Assembly (NCBI RefSeq): GCF_002920575.1
Contig: NZ_PQSQ01000009.1
Coordinates: forward strand, 1-64,000
Source: Streptomyces sp. Ru73
Lineage (GTDB): Bacteria > Actinomycetota > Actinomycetes > Streptomycetales > Streptomycetaceae
DNA: 64,000 nucleotides
Direction: 5' to 3'
Each line of letters opens with the position of its first letter. Position 1 is the stretch's first letter. Under the pieces are notes generated by a model, which was not told where the DNA came from, did no database searches, and worked only from the letters and a program-made list of their open reading frames with translations. The translations under genes were made by a program, and so were the position numbers. Positions 25,992 to 37,280 of the stretch are shown in pieces.

Positions 25992-26007
25992 TGTTTCACG
26001 TGAAACA
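25992..26007. other. parS: parS site (ParB-binding centromere element)
   Basis: TGTTTCACGTGAAACA, an exact match to the bacterial/Streptomyces parS consensus with core GTTTCACGTGAAAC. It is the centre of a larger perfect 32-base palindrome (25984-26015) flanked by GGGCGGGC/GCCCGCCC. ParB loads here to organise and segregate the origin region. The GC-rich arms also make it a plausible hairpin downstream of pyrE. Confidence 0.93.
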
Positions 26008-26098
26008 GCCCGCCCCGTGGCGAAACCGCTGGTCAGCAACGGCGGCCCCGAAAAATCCCCGCGCACGCCGTCCTGCGGCGGCGAGACCGCCCGATGCG

Positions 26099-26641
26099 TC
26101 AGGCGAGACCGAGGTCGGAGAGCCGGTAGCCGGTGATGTACTTCAGGCCGGCCTCGGCGATGGCCGCGTCGGCGCCGCGGTCGACGATCGTCGCGACGGC
26201 GACGACCTCCGCGCCCGCCTCACGGGCCGCCTCGACGGCGGTCAGCGGCGAGCCGCCGGTGGTGGAGGTGTCCTCGACGACCAGGACGCGGCGGCCCTTG
26301 ATGTCCGGGCCCTCGATGCGGCGCTGCATGCCGTGCGTCTTCTGGGCCTTGCGGACCACGAAGGCGTCCAGCTTCCGCCCGCGCGCGGCCGCGGCGTGCA
26401 GCATCGACGTCGCGACCGGGTCGGCGCCGAGCGTGAGCCCGCCGACCGCGTCGTAGTCCAGGTCGGCGGTGATGTCCAGCATCACCTGGCCGACCAGCGG
26501 CGCCGCCTCGGCGTCCAGGGTGATCCGGCGGAGGTCGATGTAGTAATCGGCCTCCTTGCCGGAGGAGAGGGTCACCTTGCCGTGCACCACGGCCTTGTCC
26601 TTGATCTGCCGCAGCAGCTCGCCACGTACTTCGTCGGTCAT
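26099..26641 (-). CDS. pyrE: Orotate phosphoribosyltransferase
   Basis: A 180-residue type I phosphoribosyltransferase converting orotate and PRPP to OMP in pyrimidine synthesis. The PRPP loop is VLVVEDTSTTGGSPLTAV (about 113-130). The N-terminal HGKVTLSSGKEADYYIDLRR and TLGADPVATSMLHAAA segments are typical. ATG 26641 is preferred (MTDEVRGELL); a GTG two codons earlier is possible. It stands alone between aldolase and epimerase genes. Confidence 0.96.
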   Translation of the reverse strand: MTDEVRGELLRQIKDKAVVHGKVTLSSGKEADYYIDLRRITLDAEAAPLVGQVMLDITADLDYDAVGGLTLGADPVATSMLHAAAARGRKLDAFVVRKAQKTHGMQRRIEGPDIKGRRVLVVEDTSTTGGSPLTAVEAAREAGAEVVAVATIVDRGADAAIAEAGLKYITGYRLSDLGLA

Positions 26642-26753
26642 GCGCACGAGCTTAAGACAGCGCAGGGTCCGGCCCCGGACACGGCTCCGCGCCCGGCCCC
26701 GGGCCGGGGCGCCGCCCGGGCAGGACGGGGCCGCCCGGGGCGGGACGGGCCGG

Positions 26754-27605
26754 TCAGGCCAGGGCGCGCCAGGTCCAGGTCGTGGAGATCTCCAGCGGGT
26801 CGATGGGCGTGACCAGGCGCGGCCGGGTGTTCAGGCCGTTGGGCGGGCCGGACTGCGGCTCCACGCAGACGGCCGCCTCCTGCTCGTCGTAGACCACCAC
26901 CCACTCCGCGCGGCTGGTGACCTTCAGCTCCAGCCGGCCCGGCCAGGTCAGCGTGACGTCCACGCCCTGCGGCATGCCGAAGCAGTCGTCCCAGGGCCCG
27001 GGCCGTGGGTCGATGCGCCGCCCGGTCGGGAGGTGGTCGGACCCGCGCTCCTCCTGCCACTCGGGGTCGAAGTCGATGCGGACGCCCTCGCCGCCGTCGC
27101 CGAGGTCGCGGAGGAACCAGGGGTGCCAGCCGGCCTGGGCCGGGAAGGAGTCGCCGTACGTCTCGACGCCCATGCTCAGGGTCAGCGAGCCGCCGTCCTC
27201 GGCCAGCTCGACGAGCTGGGTGACCTTGCCGGGGTACGGCCAGGGGTCGGCCGGGTCCTCCAAGTCGTAGGTGAACGCCGCGGTGGTCCCGGTCGTGCGG
27301 GCGGTGCGCCAGGAGAGGTTGCGGCCGTTGCCGTGGATGGCGTGCGGCGGCGAGTTCAGCGGCATCTGGTGCGTCTCGGAGCCGTTGCGGAACCGGCCGT
27401 GCTCGATCCGGCCGCACCACGGCACCATCGGGAAGCAGCCGTACTTGGCTCCCTGCCGGAGCAGTTCCGTGCCGCCGATCCGCAGGCTCTCGATGCGGCA
27501 GCCGTTGTCCGGGCGGACGGCCACCTCGGTGTCGCCCGCGGCCAGCCGTACGGTGCGCGCCACGCGGGGCTTGTGGGCGGGCTCTGTGCGGTTCTCAGTG
27601 CTCAC
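26754..27605 (-). CDS. Aldose 1-epimerase family protein
   Basis: A 283-residue galactose mutarotase-like beta-sandwich protein that would interconvert alpha and beta anomers of a sugar or sugar phosphate. The two expected histidines appear in SPPHAIHGNGR and in AGWHPWFLRD, and the acidic partner in WVVVYDEQEAAVCVEPQSG. Length is normal. GTG start. It ends with LVTPIDPLEISTTWTW, standard for the family. No operon partner is evident. Confidence 0.88.
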   Translation of the reverse strand: MSTENRTEPAHKPRVARTVRLAAGDTEVAVRPDNGCRIESLRIGGTELLRQGAKYGCFPMVPWCGRIEHGRFRNGSETHQMPLNSPPHAIHGNGRNLSWRTARTTGTTAAFTYDLEDPADPWPYPGKVTQLVELAEDGGSLTLSMGVETYGDSFPAQAGWHPWFLRDLGDGGEGVRIDFDPEWQEERGSDHLPTGRRIDPRPGPWDDCFGMPQGVDVTLTWPGRLELKVTSRAEWVVVYDEQEAAVCVEPQSGPPNGLNTRPRLVTPIDPLEISTTWTWRALA

Positions 27606-27654
27606 GGCTCGACCATAACGGTGCGACCGGCCGCCGGCGGTCCGGGCACGCTGG

Positions 27655-27715
27655 TCCCGGCCGGTCAGCGGCGGCGCAAGGCGTCCCGGCCGGTCAGCGG
27701 CGGCGGCGCAGGGCG
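27655..27715. repeat. 29-base direct repeat at the 3' end of the SRPBCC gene
   Basis: TCCCGGCCGGTCAGCGGCGG occurs at 27655 and 27684. The second copy includes the stop codon of the SRPBCC gene (27694-27696). The first lies just downstream, so the tail of the gene has been tandemly duplicated. Confidence 0.8.
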
Positions 27716-28719
27716 CGGCCGACCACCACGGCGGAGGCCAGGACGACGGCCGCGGCGGGGGCCGCCCAGCGGAGGGTGGCGGACGCGGTGGAGGCGTCGG
27801 GGGCCGGCACGGGGGCGTAGCGGCCGCGCGGCGGGGCGTGGTCGACCTCCTCCGCGCTGCGGCCGATCATCGTGCGGCGGGCGTGCGCGGCCTCGGCGGG
27901 CGGCTCGGCCGGCATGCCCAGCTCCTCGTCGGCGAGCGGGTCCAGCGAGGAGGGCGGGATCTCGGTCTCGAAGACGCCGGAGCGCGTCGGTGCGTCCACG
28001 AGGCCGTCGGCCTCCTCGTCGTCGTCGGCGTCTGGCCCGTCCACGCCGGTGACCTCGGCGGGGTCGTCCTCGGCGCCGGGCTCCCGGCCGCCGTCCGCCG
28101 CCAGGCCGTCCTCGATGTCGTCGGTGTCCTCGGCGTCCTCCGCGGTGAGGGCGCCCTCGTCGACGAGCGCGCCCTCGTCCAGGAGCGGGTCCGCGCCGTC
28201 GGCGGCCGGCCCGGCCCCGGCTTCGGCCGCGGCCGGCCCGTCGGTGCCGTCCGGCTCGGCCGCGGCGACCGGCCGCAGCGACAGGTCCTCGGTGAGGGTC
28301 GTGGCGAAGCGTTCCAGGAGGCGGCGGCCGGCCGTGCGGACGGCGTCGTCCGTGGCGGCCGCGAGGCGGCCGCCGGACCGTACGTCGGCGGTGCAGGAGA
28401 GCGTGGTGCCCTTGCCGCCCTCGTCGGGGGCGAGCCGGACGGTGAGGTCCAGCTCGGCGAAGCCGTCACCGCGTACTTCCGTGCCGCGCGCCGCGGCGTC
28501 GAAGGCGTCCGGCTCGCCGTCGCGCGGGGTCACCCGCAGCGACCCGCGGTAGGTGATGGTGGAGCCGCCGACCCGCAGCCGCAGCCGGCCCTCGGGGACG
28601 CCGGGTGCGGGGTCCGCGTCCAGCTGGGCGCCCGGGACGCAGCGGGCCAGGCGTTCCGGCTCGGTGAGCGCCTGCCGCACCGTACCGACGGGAAACGGAA
28701 CGTACACCTCATGCTCCAT
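27694..28719 (-). CDS. SRPBCC (CoxG-like) domain protein with acidic linker and C-terminal anchor
   Basis: A 341-residue protein. Residues 1-150 form an SRPBCC/START-like fold: MEHEVYVPFPVGTVRQALTE, then CVPGAQLDADP, LRVGGSTITYRGSLRV and LSCTADVRSGGRLAAATDD, as in CO dehydrogenase subunit G relatives. About 130 residues of Asp/Glu/Ala-rich disordered linker follow. A hydrophobic helix (APAAAVVLASAVVVGRALRR) then ends in Arg-rich residues, a tail anchor. A lipid or quinone ligand is possible; function is not known. ATG 28719 is the conserved start. Confidence 0.82.
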   Translation of the reverse strand: MEHEVYVPFPVGTVRQALTEPERLARCVPGAQLDADPAPGVPEGRLRLRVGGSTITYRGSLRVTPRDGEPDAFDAAARGTEVRGDGFAELDLTVRLAPDEGGKGTTLSCTADVRSGGRLAAATDDAVRTAGRRLLERFATTLTEDLSLRPVAAAEPDGTDGPAAAEAGAGPAADGADPLLDEGALVDEGALTAEDAEDTDDIEDGLAADGGREPGAEDDPAEVTGVDGPDADDDEEADGLVDAPTRSGVFETEIPPSSLDPLADEELGMPAEPPAEAAHARRTMIGRSAEEVDHAPPRGRYAPVPAPDASTASATLRWAAPAAAVVLASAVVVGRALRRRR

Positions 28720-28786
28720 GACATCGGAGCCTACCCAGCACGCCCCGGACCGTGCCCGCTCCCGCACAACTTTCTCGGCATGCCGT

Positions 28787-28813
28787 CACCGTCCGGGCGA
28801 GGACCGGACGGTG
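28787..28813 (-). terminator. Terminator of the spermidine synthase-like gene
   Basis: CACCGTCCGG (28787-28796), 7-base loop, CCGGACGGTG (28804-28813). Perfect 10-base stem immediately after the stop at 28815. Confidence 0.85.
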
Positions 28814-28814
28814 C

Positions 28815-30503
28815 TCAGTCGCCGTAGCGGGGGTGCACCAGCGTCGACGGCGGCAGCCCGGCGGGGCGCGTACGGGCCAGCGCGAGACGGCCGGAACGCA
28901 GCGCTTGCGGGGTCAGCGAGCGCAGCCGCGGCGCCTCGGGCGAGAGGCCCAGGTGCGGCGTGGTCCGGCCGGCCAGGACGAAGCCCCAGTACCGGACCGT
29001 TCCGGTGGCCGGGCCCGCGGTGCCGGGCAGCCCCCGGTCGGGGCCGCCGGCGGAGGCGTGCAGGCGGCCCGGCTGCCGGTACGGGACGGTGCGCAGCCCG
29101 GCGGCGCGCATGCTCGCCTCGACCGTCCAGAAGCTGCGCGGCCGGGCGGCCGGCGGCCCCGCGTGCACCGCGAGCCGGCCGTCCGGGGCGAGTACGCGGG
29201 CCACGAGTCCGTAGAACTCCTGGGAGTACAGCTTGGCGCCGGCGGTGATGCCGGGGTCGGGCTGGTCGGAGAGGACCACGTCGTACGGGCCGTCCCTGCG
29301 CACCTCGCGCCGGGCGTCCCAGCGCAGCCAGTCGAAGGCGTCGCCGGTCACCACGCGCACCCGCGGGTCGTCCAGCGCGTGGTGGTTGAGCCGGGCGAGG
29401 CCGGGGTCGGTGCGGGCCAGCCGGACCAGGGCGCCGTCGCGCTCGACGACGGTGACGGACTGCACGTCGGGGTAGCGCAGCAGTTCGCGTACGGCGAGGC
29501 CGTCGCCGCCGCCGAGGACCAGCACCCGGCCGTGCGGGCCGCCCGCCATGGCGGGGTGGACCAGCGCTTCGTGGTACCGGTACTCGTCCAGGGCGCTGAC
29601 CCGCAGCCGGCCGTCCAGGTAGAGCGCGAGGGGCGGCCGTGCGGTGCCGCCCCGGTCGGCGCGCCCGTCGCCCGTGCCGCCGGTGAGCACGACCTCCTGG
29701 ACGTCGGTCTGGCGGGCGACCCGCGGGGCCGTCCCGTACACCGCTTCGCGTGCGACGCGTTCGAAGGGGCCGGCCAGCGCGGTGCACGTGGTGAGGAGGG
29801 CGAGCACCAGGACGTTGGCGGCCAGCAGCCACCGGCGGGCCCGCGGGGAGAGGTCGCGGCCGAACAGGCCGAGGACGAGCGCGCCGCCCGCCACGGCGTT
29901 CACGCCGCCGGTCACCAGGGCGCCGGACAGCTGGCCGAGCACCGGCAGCAGCAGGAAGGGGAAGGCGAGCCCGCCGACCAGGGCACCGACGTAGTCCGCG
30001 GCGAAGAGGTCGGCGACCGCGCCGCCGGCGTCCTGGTTGCGGATGCGCTGGATGAGCGTCATCAGCAGCGGCACCTCGGCCCCGATGAGCACCCCGATCA
30101 GCAGGGAGAAGGCGACCAGCGCGGGCCGGGACTGGCCGAGCCAGGCGAAGCAGGCGTACAGCGCCATCGCCGAGACGCCGCCGATCAGGGCGAGCGCCGC
30201 CTCGACCGCGCCGAAGCCGACGGCGGCCCGGCACCGCAGCCGCTTGGCCAGCAGCGAGCCGACGCCCATCGCGAAGACCATGACGGAGAGGACCACGGAG
30301 GCCTGGGTCACCGAGTCGCCGACCAAGTAGGAGGAGAGGGCGACCAGTTCGAGCTCGTACACCAGTCCGCAGGCGGCACAGAGGAAGACCACCGTGAGGA
30401 CGAGCAGGCGGCCGATCCCGGCCGGCACCGGCAGCCGCGGTGGCCTGACGATCTCCGGCGGCTTGCGGATGCCGGGGGTGAGGGCCGCTGGCGGATCGAT
30501 CAT
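28815..30503 (-). CDS. Membrane spermidine synthase-like aminopropyltransferase
   Basis: A 562-residue protein in which a polyamine-synthase methyltransferase-like fold is fused behind seven or so membrane helices (about 30-250). The soluble domain (about 275-510) has the nucleotide motif [16 protein letters not shown], the acidic VVERD strand end and [11 protein letters not shown]. Classical enzymes have a D-x-x-D-S/P gate motif here, so the active-site strand is close but not identical. Such fusions are frequent in actinobacteria. Actual substrate (putrescine, other amine) is unproven. ATG start without evident ribosome site. Confidence 0.86.
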   Translation of the reverse strand: MIDPPAALTPGIRKPPEIVRPPRLPVPAGIGRLLVLTVVFLCAACGLVYELELVALSSYLVGDSVTQASVVLSVMVFAMGVGSLLAKRLRCRAAVGFGAVEAALALIGGVSAMALYACFAWLGQSRPALVAFSLLIGVLIGAEVPLLMTLIQRIRNQDAGGAVADLFAADYVGALVGGLAFPFLLLPVLGQLSGALVTGGVNAVAGGALVLGLFGRDLSPRARRWLLAANVLVLALLTTCTALAGPFERVAREAVYGTAPRVARQTDVQEVVLTGGTGDGRADRGGTARPPLALYLDGRLRVSALDEYRYHEALVHPAMAGGPHGRVLVLGGGDGLAVRELLRYPDVQSVTVVERDGALVRLARTDPGLARLNHHALDDPRVRVVTGDAFDWLRWDARREVRRDGPYDVVLSDQPDPGITAGAKLYSQEFYGLVARVLAPDGRLAVHAGPPAARPRSFWTVEASMRAAGLRTVPYRQPGRLHASAGGPDRGLPGTAGPATGTVRYWGFVLAGRTTPHLGLSPEAPRLRSLTPQALRSGRLALARTRPAGLPPSTLVHPRYGD

Positions 30504-30601
30504 GTTGCGAACGCTACGTGACGGTCCGGTCGCGCTTCGTCACCCACAGGAGTGCTTTGGACTCGTGCGGGCACGACGCCGCCGCACTGCCGCGCTCCCG
30601 C

Positions 30602-31120
30602 TCACAGGGCCGCCACCGCCCGCACGCCCACGCGCGTACGGGTCGCGACCAGGCGCCCTTCCTGGGGGTAGGCGTGCCATGTCCGCCAGCGCACCTGGCC
30701 GCCCTCCCGTTGCGCAAGCATCGCGGTGAACGCGTGCGGTGCGCCGGGGAACGTGCCCGCAAGTCCGTACGGATGCTCGGCCACCAGTGCGAGCAATTCC
30801 TGCGCGCGGCCGGCGAACGAGCCACGGGAGAGCGTTTCCACATGGGCGGCGAATTCGTACTCCCAGTCGCCGATGCGTTTCGCCACTCCGAGCGGGAGCG
30901 GGGTACTGCTCCCGGGCATGCACGCCACCGTCTCCGAACAGCTGCCGTGCTCCTCCTCCAGGAGCACCTGGTGCGAGGCGCCGAGCAGCCGCAACTGGAC
31001 CTTGGCCTCGTCCAGTCGCAGGTCGAGGACGGCGAGGGCGGGGAGCGGCTCCCGGCCGAGTGCCCAGGCGAGGTCGGCTGCGCGGGTGTCGGTGTAGGCG
31101 GTCTTGATGGTGGTGAGCAT
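30602..31120 (-). CDS. DUF2617 family protein
   Basis: A 172-residue protein of the actinobacterial DUF2617 family. It begins MLTTIKTAYTDTRAADLAWAL and contains LQLRLLGASHQV-type strands, GDWEYEFAAHVETLS and PGAPHAFTAMLAQ. It has no membrane segment, and no function is established. ATG 31120 is preceded by GGAG nine bases away. It is 98 bases downstream of the spermidine synthase-like gene's start and reads the same way. Confidence 0.83.
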   Translation of the reverse strand: MLTTIKTAYTDTRAADLAWALGREPLPALAVLDLRLDEAKVQLRLLGASHQVLLEEEHGSCSETVACMPGSSTPLPLGVAKRIGDWEYEFAAHVETLSRGSFAGRAQELLALVAEHPYGLAGTFPGAPHAFTAMLAQREGGQVRWRTWHAYPQEGRLVATRTRVGVRAVAAL

Positions 31121-31458
31121 GGGTCGGCTCCGCAAGCACGCAGTGGATGGTGGGCCGGCCCGCCCCGGAGGAGGACCAGGGATACGACTTACCGGCTGCC
31201 GGCTCGTGACCACGTGGGGTCCGAGAACTGGTGGATTCTCACAAGAGAGGGAATCATGAAACTCGCCGGGCCCACAGCCTTTTTACCCATCTTCGCCGGG
31301 TTTCCATCCCTCAGAGGGCCTCTCAGTTCAGTTGTTCAACATGCTTGCGCCCGGCGGTTGTTGAGAACCGCCGGGCGCATATGCGTCAAGTCATGGGCCG
31401 GTTGCACGTGCCGCCCCGGAGTGGCGTGCGCCGGCCCCGGGACGCGCGGAGGAATTGC
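31121..31458. other. 338-base gene-free stretch, candidate small RNA
   Basis: This spacer is less GC-rich than its surroundings. On the plus strand it holds GAGAA-N8-TTCTC (about 31219-31240), an AGAGAGGGAATC-ATG that resembles a ribosome site, and ends with a 14-base perfect hairpin. The open frame from that ATG (MKLAGPTAFLPIF) runs into unrelated sequence and contains a rare TTA codon, so I do not call a gene. A structured RNA on either strand is possible. Confidence 0.3.
31346..31379. terminator. 14-base perfect hairpin
   Basis: TGCGCCCGGCGGTT (31346-31359), loop GTTGAG, AACCGCCGGGCGCA (31366-31379). It could end the minus-strand Gly/His-rich gene (stop at 31459) or a plus-strand transcript from the preceding gene-free stretch. 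Confidence 0.75.
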
Positions 31459-31767
31459 TCAGGAACCACCGCCGCCACCGCCGCCGCAGCCACCGCCACC
31501 GCCGCCCCCGCAGGACGAACCGCCGCCGCAGGACGAGCCACCACCGCATCCGTGGTGGCCGCCGTGGTGCCCGCCGTGGTGGCCGTGGTGACCGCTGGAT
31601 CCGCCGTCGCCGGCCCACCAGCTGCCCCCGGTGGCGGTCCCGCCGCCCGCGGTCCACCGCCGCTTGTTGCGGCCGCGCGGCGACTCGTTGGCCGCTGCCG
31701 TGCGTGCCATGTAGACCACCGCGCCCACAAAGGCACAGATCACCAGGAAGATCAGGACGCCTGTCAT
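31459..31767 (-). CDS. Small membrane-anchored Gly/His/Cys-rich protein
   Basis: A 102-residue protein of unknown function. One hydrophobic helix (TGVLIFLVICAFVGAVVYMA, 2-21) is followed by a basic stretch (RGRNKRRW). The second half is almost only Gly, His, Ser and Cys: eight His in HHG/HHGG steps, then four Cys separated by Gly runs. The composition suggests metal binding or a flexible surface tail, which is only inferred. The low-complexity region is encoded by GCC/GCA-type codons with a normal GC third position, arguing that it is real. It is divergent from the aminotransferase at 31877. Confidence 0.68.
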   Translation of the reverse strand: MTGVLIFLVICAFVGAVVYMARTAAANESPRGRNKRRWTAGGGTATGGSWWAGDGGSSGHHGHHGGHHGGHHGCGGGSSCGGGSSCGGGGGGGCGGGGGGGS

Positions 31768-31876
31768 TGCTTCACACCCCCGTATTGCGGTTCTTGCGTG
31801 CGGGTCACATGCCCGGCCCGGCCGGTCTCAAAAGCGGAGTTGAGGAAGTCCAGAGGTTCGGCGGAGGATGACGCTC

Positions 31877-33067
31877 ATGGGACGACCGCTGCTCAACCGC
31901 CGCCTGGCCGAATTCGGGACGACGATCTTCGCCGAGATGTCCGCGCTCGCCGTGCGCACCGGCTCGATCAACCTCGGCCAGGGTTTCCCCGACACCGACG
32001 GCCCCGAAGAGGTCCGCGAAGCGGCGGTGCGCGCGCTGCGCGACGGCCGCGGGAACCAGTACCCGCCGGGCCCCGGCATCCCCGAACTGCGCACCGCCGT
32101 CGCCGCGCACCAGCAGCGCTGGTACGGCCTGACGTACGACCCGGACACCGAGGTGCTGGTCACCGCCGGCGCGACCGAGGCCATCGCCGCGTCGCTGCTG
32201 GCGCTGCTGGAGCCCGGTGACGAGGTGATCGCGCTGGAGCCGTACTACGACTCGTACGCCGCATGCATCGCGATGGCCGGGGGCAAGCGGGTGCCGGTCA
32301 CCCTGCGCCCCTCCACCGAGGACGCGCAAGGCGGCGGACACTACCGGCTGGACCTGGACGAGTTGCGGGACGCCGTGACCGACCGCACCCGCCTCATCCT
32401 CCTCAACACCCCGCACAACCCCACCGGCACCGTCCTCAGCCGGGAGGAGCTGGCCGCCATCGCGGAGCTGGCCTGCGAGCGCGACCTCCTCGTCGTCACC
32501 GACGAGGTCTACGAGCACCTGGTGTTCGAGGGCGCGCACGTGCCGCTGGCGTCCTTCCCCGGGATGCGCGAGCGCACGGTCTCCATCGGCAGCGCGGGCA
32601 AGACCTTCTCCTTCACCGGCTGGAAGGTCGGCTGGGTCACCGGCTCGCCCGAGCTGGTCGGCGCGGTCCGCTCCGCCAAGCAGTTCCTCACCTACGTCTC
32701 GGCCGGCCCCTTCCAGTACGCCGTCGCCGAGGCGCTGGCGCTGCCGGACGACTACTTCCACGGGCTGCGGGAGGACCTGCGCCGCAAGCGGGACATCCTG
32801 GCCGACGGGCTGGCCGAGGCCGGCTTCCGGGTCTTCCGGCCCAGCGGCACGTACTTCATCACCACCGACATCACCGCGCTGGGCGAGCAGGACGGCCTGG
32901 CCTTCTGCCTGGGCCTGCCCGAGCGCTGCGGCGTGGTCGCCGTGCCGAACGCCGTCTTCTACGACGACAAGGCGGCCGGGCGCAGCCTCGTCCGCTTCGC
33001 GTTCTGCAAGCGCGACGAGGTGCTGCGCGAGGCGGCGTCCCGGCTCAAGCAGCTGTCGGGCGGCTGA
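31877..33067 (+). CDS. PLP-dependent aminotransferase (class I/II)
   Basis: A 396-residue fold-type I enzyme of the aspartate/kynurenine aminotransferase group. Key motifs are LGQGFPDTDGP, NQYPPGPGIPELRTAVA, VTAGATEAIAASLLAL (PLP phosphate), NTPHNPTGTV, VVTDEVYEHLVFEG and the Schiff-base lysine in SIGSAGKTFSFTGWKVGW. The N-C-aminoacyl donor specificity is not readable; KAT/glutamine transaminase-like proteins look similar. ATG 31877 is preferred because GGAGG is nine bases upstream; ATG 31868 abuts that site. Ends with a 17-base hairpin terminator. Confidence 0.9.
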   Translation: MGRPLLNRRLAEFGTTIFAEMSALAVRTGSINLGQGFPDTDGPEEVREAAVRALRDGRGNQYPPGPGIPELRTAVAAHQQRWYGLTYDPDTEVLVTAGATEAIAASLLALLEPGDEVIALEPYYDSYAACIAMAGGKRVPVTLRPSTEDAQGGGHYRLDLDELRDAVTDRTRLILLNTPHNPTGTVLSREELAAIAELACERDLLVVTDEVYEHLVFEGAHVPLASFPGMRERTVSIGSAGKTFSFTGWKVGWVTGSPELVGAVRSAKQFLTYVSAGPFQYAVAEALALPDDYFHGLREDLRRKRDILADGLAEAGFRVFRPSGTYFITTDITALGEQDGLAFCLGLPERCGVVAVPNAVFYDDKAAGRSLVRFAFCKRDEVLREAASRLKQLSGG

Positions 33068-33088
33068 TCCGGGACGGAGCGACGCGAC

Positions 33089-33129
33089 GCGCGAGGGCCC
33101 CGGAGCGGTGTGCTCCGGGGCCCTCGCGC
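33089..33129. terminator. Strong bidirectional terminator
   Basis: An 18-base perfect stem: 33089-33106 beginning GCGCGAGGGCCCC, loop GGTGT, 33112-33129. It separates the converging aminotransferase and YbjN genes. Confidence 0.92.
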
Positions 33130-33144
33130 TGCCGTCCGGGAGGG

Positions 33145-33669
33145 TCAGCCCTCGTCGTCCGGCTTGGCGTCGTCGATGTCGGCCTCCAGGCCGAGCTGCT
33201 CGACGAGCCACTTGTCGAACTCGATGGACGCGCGGATCCAGCTGACCGTGCTGGAGACGAAGTGCTCCAGCGAGACACCGGTGCCGACCAGCATCGACGC
33301 CTCACCGATCAGACGGACCGTGCCGTCGTCGTGGGTGTGGGTGTAGGCCTTGGGCCACAGGGTGCGGCGGTTCCAGTCGTCGATCGCCTCCAGCAGCTTG
33401 GGCTTGAGCTCGATCGCGTGCGGACGGTCGTAGAACGTGCGGACGGAGAAGATCTGCTGCTCCTCCTCGCCGCGGAACATGAAGTACGTGCGGAACTGCT
33501 CCCACGGGGCGGCGAGGTCGCCCTCGTCGTCGACGACGTACTTCAGCTCCATCTGGTCCAGAAGCTGCTTGACCAGGTCCTGGTCAGGCACGATGGGACC
33601 CTCCGGCCCCGTCGGCTGCGGTTCGGGCTGGCCCCCGAAATTCGGAATCGAGGACGGGTCGATAGTCAC
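33145..33669 (-). CDS. YbjN domain protein
   Basis: A 174-residue protein with a YbjN-type sensory/chaperone-like domain. LVKQLLDQMELKYVVDDEGD, RTYFMFRGEEEQQIF and GEASMLVGTGVSLEHFVSS are typical. The acidic C-terminus ends DIDDAKPDDEG. GTG 33669 has AAGGGA about ten bases upstream; the frame continues to 33729 with unlikely sequence. In Enterobacteria YbjN affects motility and stress tolerance, but the actinobacterial role is not known. Lies downstream of clpB on the same strand beyond a terminator. Confidence 0.85.
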   Translation of the reverse strand: MTIDPSSIPNFGGQPEPQPTGPEGPIVPDQDLVKQLLDQMELKYVVDDEGDLAAPWEQFRTYFMFRGEEEQQIFSVRTFYDRPHAIELKPKLLEAIDDWNRRTLWPKAYTHTHDDGTVRLIGEASMLVGTGVSLEHFVSSTVSWIRASIEFDKWLVEQLGLEADIDDAKPDDEG

Positions 33670-33711
33670 CGTGGAAGTCCCTTCGTATGGTCCTCGCCAT
33701 CCTCCCCCACA

Positions 33712-33743
33712 CCCGCCCCGTCCTGGCAAGCGGACGGGGCGGG
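33712..33743 (-). terminator. Terminator of clpB
   Basis: CCCGCCCCGTCC (33712-33723), 8-base loop, GGACGGGGCGGG (33732-33743). Perfect 12-base stem about 90 bases after the clpB stop and before the YbjN start. Confidence 0.8.
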
Positions 33744-33829
33744 TCGGATAGCGGGGACCGGGTACGCGATCGGCCCACAGGAGGGCGTACGCGCGCGGAA
33801 GACGAGCGCACGGCGGGGGCGCGCGCCGG

Positions 33830-36484
<2,655 letters not shown>

Positions 36485-36564
36485 GTGCTCGCGCTCCTCC
36501 TCTTGTCCGGCCTGCACGTTACGCGACCCCGCGGGCCGCTCTTGCCTGGATCAACGTGCGATAA

Positions 36565-36585
36565 GTTGAGTCTATTCCACTCAAG
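36565..36585. promoter_or_regulatory. HAIR operator for HspR upstream of clpB
   Basis: GTTGAGT-N7-ACTCAAG, one mismatch from the HspR consensus CTTGAGT-N7-ACTCAAG. It lies 81-101 bases upstream of the clpB start, in the right place to block its promoter. HspR is encoded at 38023-38487. Confidence 0.9.
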
Positions 36586-36732
36586 GCAAAAATGCCGACC
36601 TTTACCGCCACCGCGCCCTGGGTTCCCGCCGCCCGCACCTCCCACTCGTGCGGTGACCCGTTCCGATGACCGGCCCGGCGCCCGCCACCGGGCGGCGGTG
36701 GGCCTCGCCGGGGGGCGCCGTAAGGTGCGGGC

Positions 36733-37137
36733 ATGGCTCAAGACCTGCGGAATCCTGATCCCGAGTACCTCGCGTTCTGGCGGGAGCGGCATGTGTGCAC
36801 GCTGACCACGCTGCGGCCCGACGGGAGTCCGCACGTCGTGCCGGTGGGGGTGACGTACGACCATGAGCAGGGGGTGGCCCGCGTCATCACCAGCAAGGGC
36901 GGCACCAAGGTCCGCAACGTCCTCGCGGCGGGCGAGGCCGGCGCGCGCGTCGCGGTGTGCCAGATGCAGGGACGCCGCTGGGCGACGCTGGAGGGCCTGG
37001 CGACGGTGCGTACGGACGAGGCGAGCGTGCGGGACGCGGAGGCCCGGTACGCCGTACGGTACGAGCGCGAGCCCCGGCCCAACCCCGAGCGCGTGGTCAT
37101 CGAGATCCGGGTGACGAGGATGCTGGGCCGCGGCTGA
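36733..37137 (+). CDS. PPOX-class F420-dependent oxidoreductase
   Basis: A 134-residue split-barrel flavin/F420 protein. YLAFWRERHVCTLTTLRPDGSPHVVPVGV is the standard opening of this family (given here in part), followed by ARVITSKGGTKVRN, the cofactor-phosphate loop, and RWATLEGLATVRTD. Proteins of this type reduce small substrates using deazaflavin F420. AAGGTGCGGGC gives a weak ribosome site before ATG 36733. Divergent from clpB; the HAIR site lies in the shared spacer, but heat control of this gene is only a possibility. Confidence 0.85.
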   Translation: MAQDLRNPDPEYLAFWRERHVCTLTTLRPDGSPHVVPVGVTYDHEQGVARVITSKGGTKVRNVLAAGEAGARVAVCQMQGRRWATLEGLATVRTDEASVRDAEARYAVRYEREPRPNPERVVIEIRVTRMLGRG

Positions 37138-37154
37138 GACACCGCGCCGGCAGC

Positions 37155-37175
37155 GATTCCCGCGTGGCCGGAATC
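37155..37175. promoter_or_regulatory. Small inverted repeat before the zinc-ribbon gene
   Basis: GATTCC (37155-37160) and GGAATC (37170-37175), separated by nine bases. It lies just after the PPOX stop and may be a weak hairpin or an operator for the small genes downstream. Confidence 0.25.
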
Positions 37176-37280
37176 GGACCTTTGTCTTCCGGATTCCGCG
37201 CTGGACCTGCTAGGGAATACATGACCAGGTCCGTGCACAAGCCGATCCTTTCCGGGCCGAAGACGTCAGCTGGAGGCCAT

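Noticed and set aside
25851..26066. 71-codon frame just before the aldolase gene
   Set aside because: It contains the parS palindrome and has no ribosome site or similarity.
30518..31591. 357-codon plus-strand frame over DUF2617 and the Gly/His-rich gene
   Set aside because: It runs through two hairpins and two minus-strand genes, and the product is a mosaic without a domain. Only the short part after 31256 resembles a translation start.
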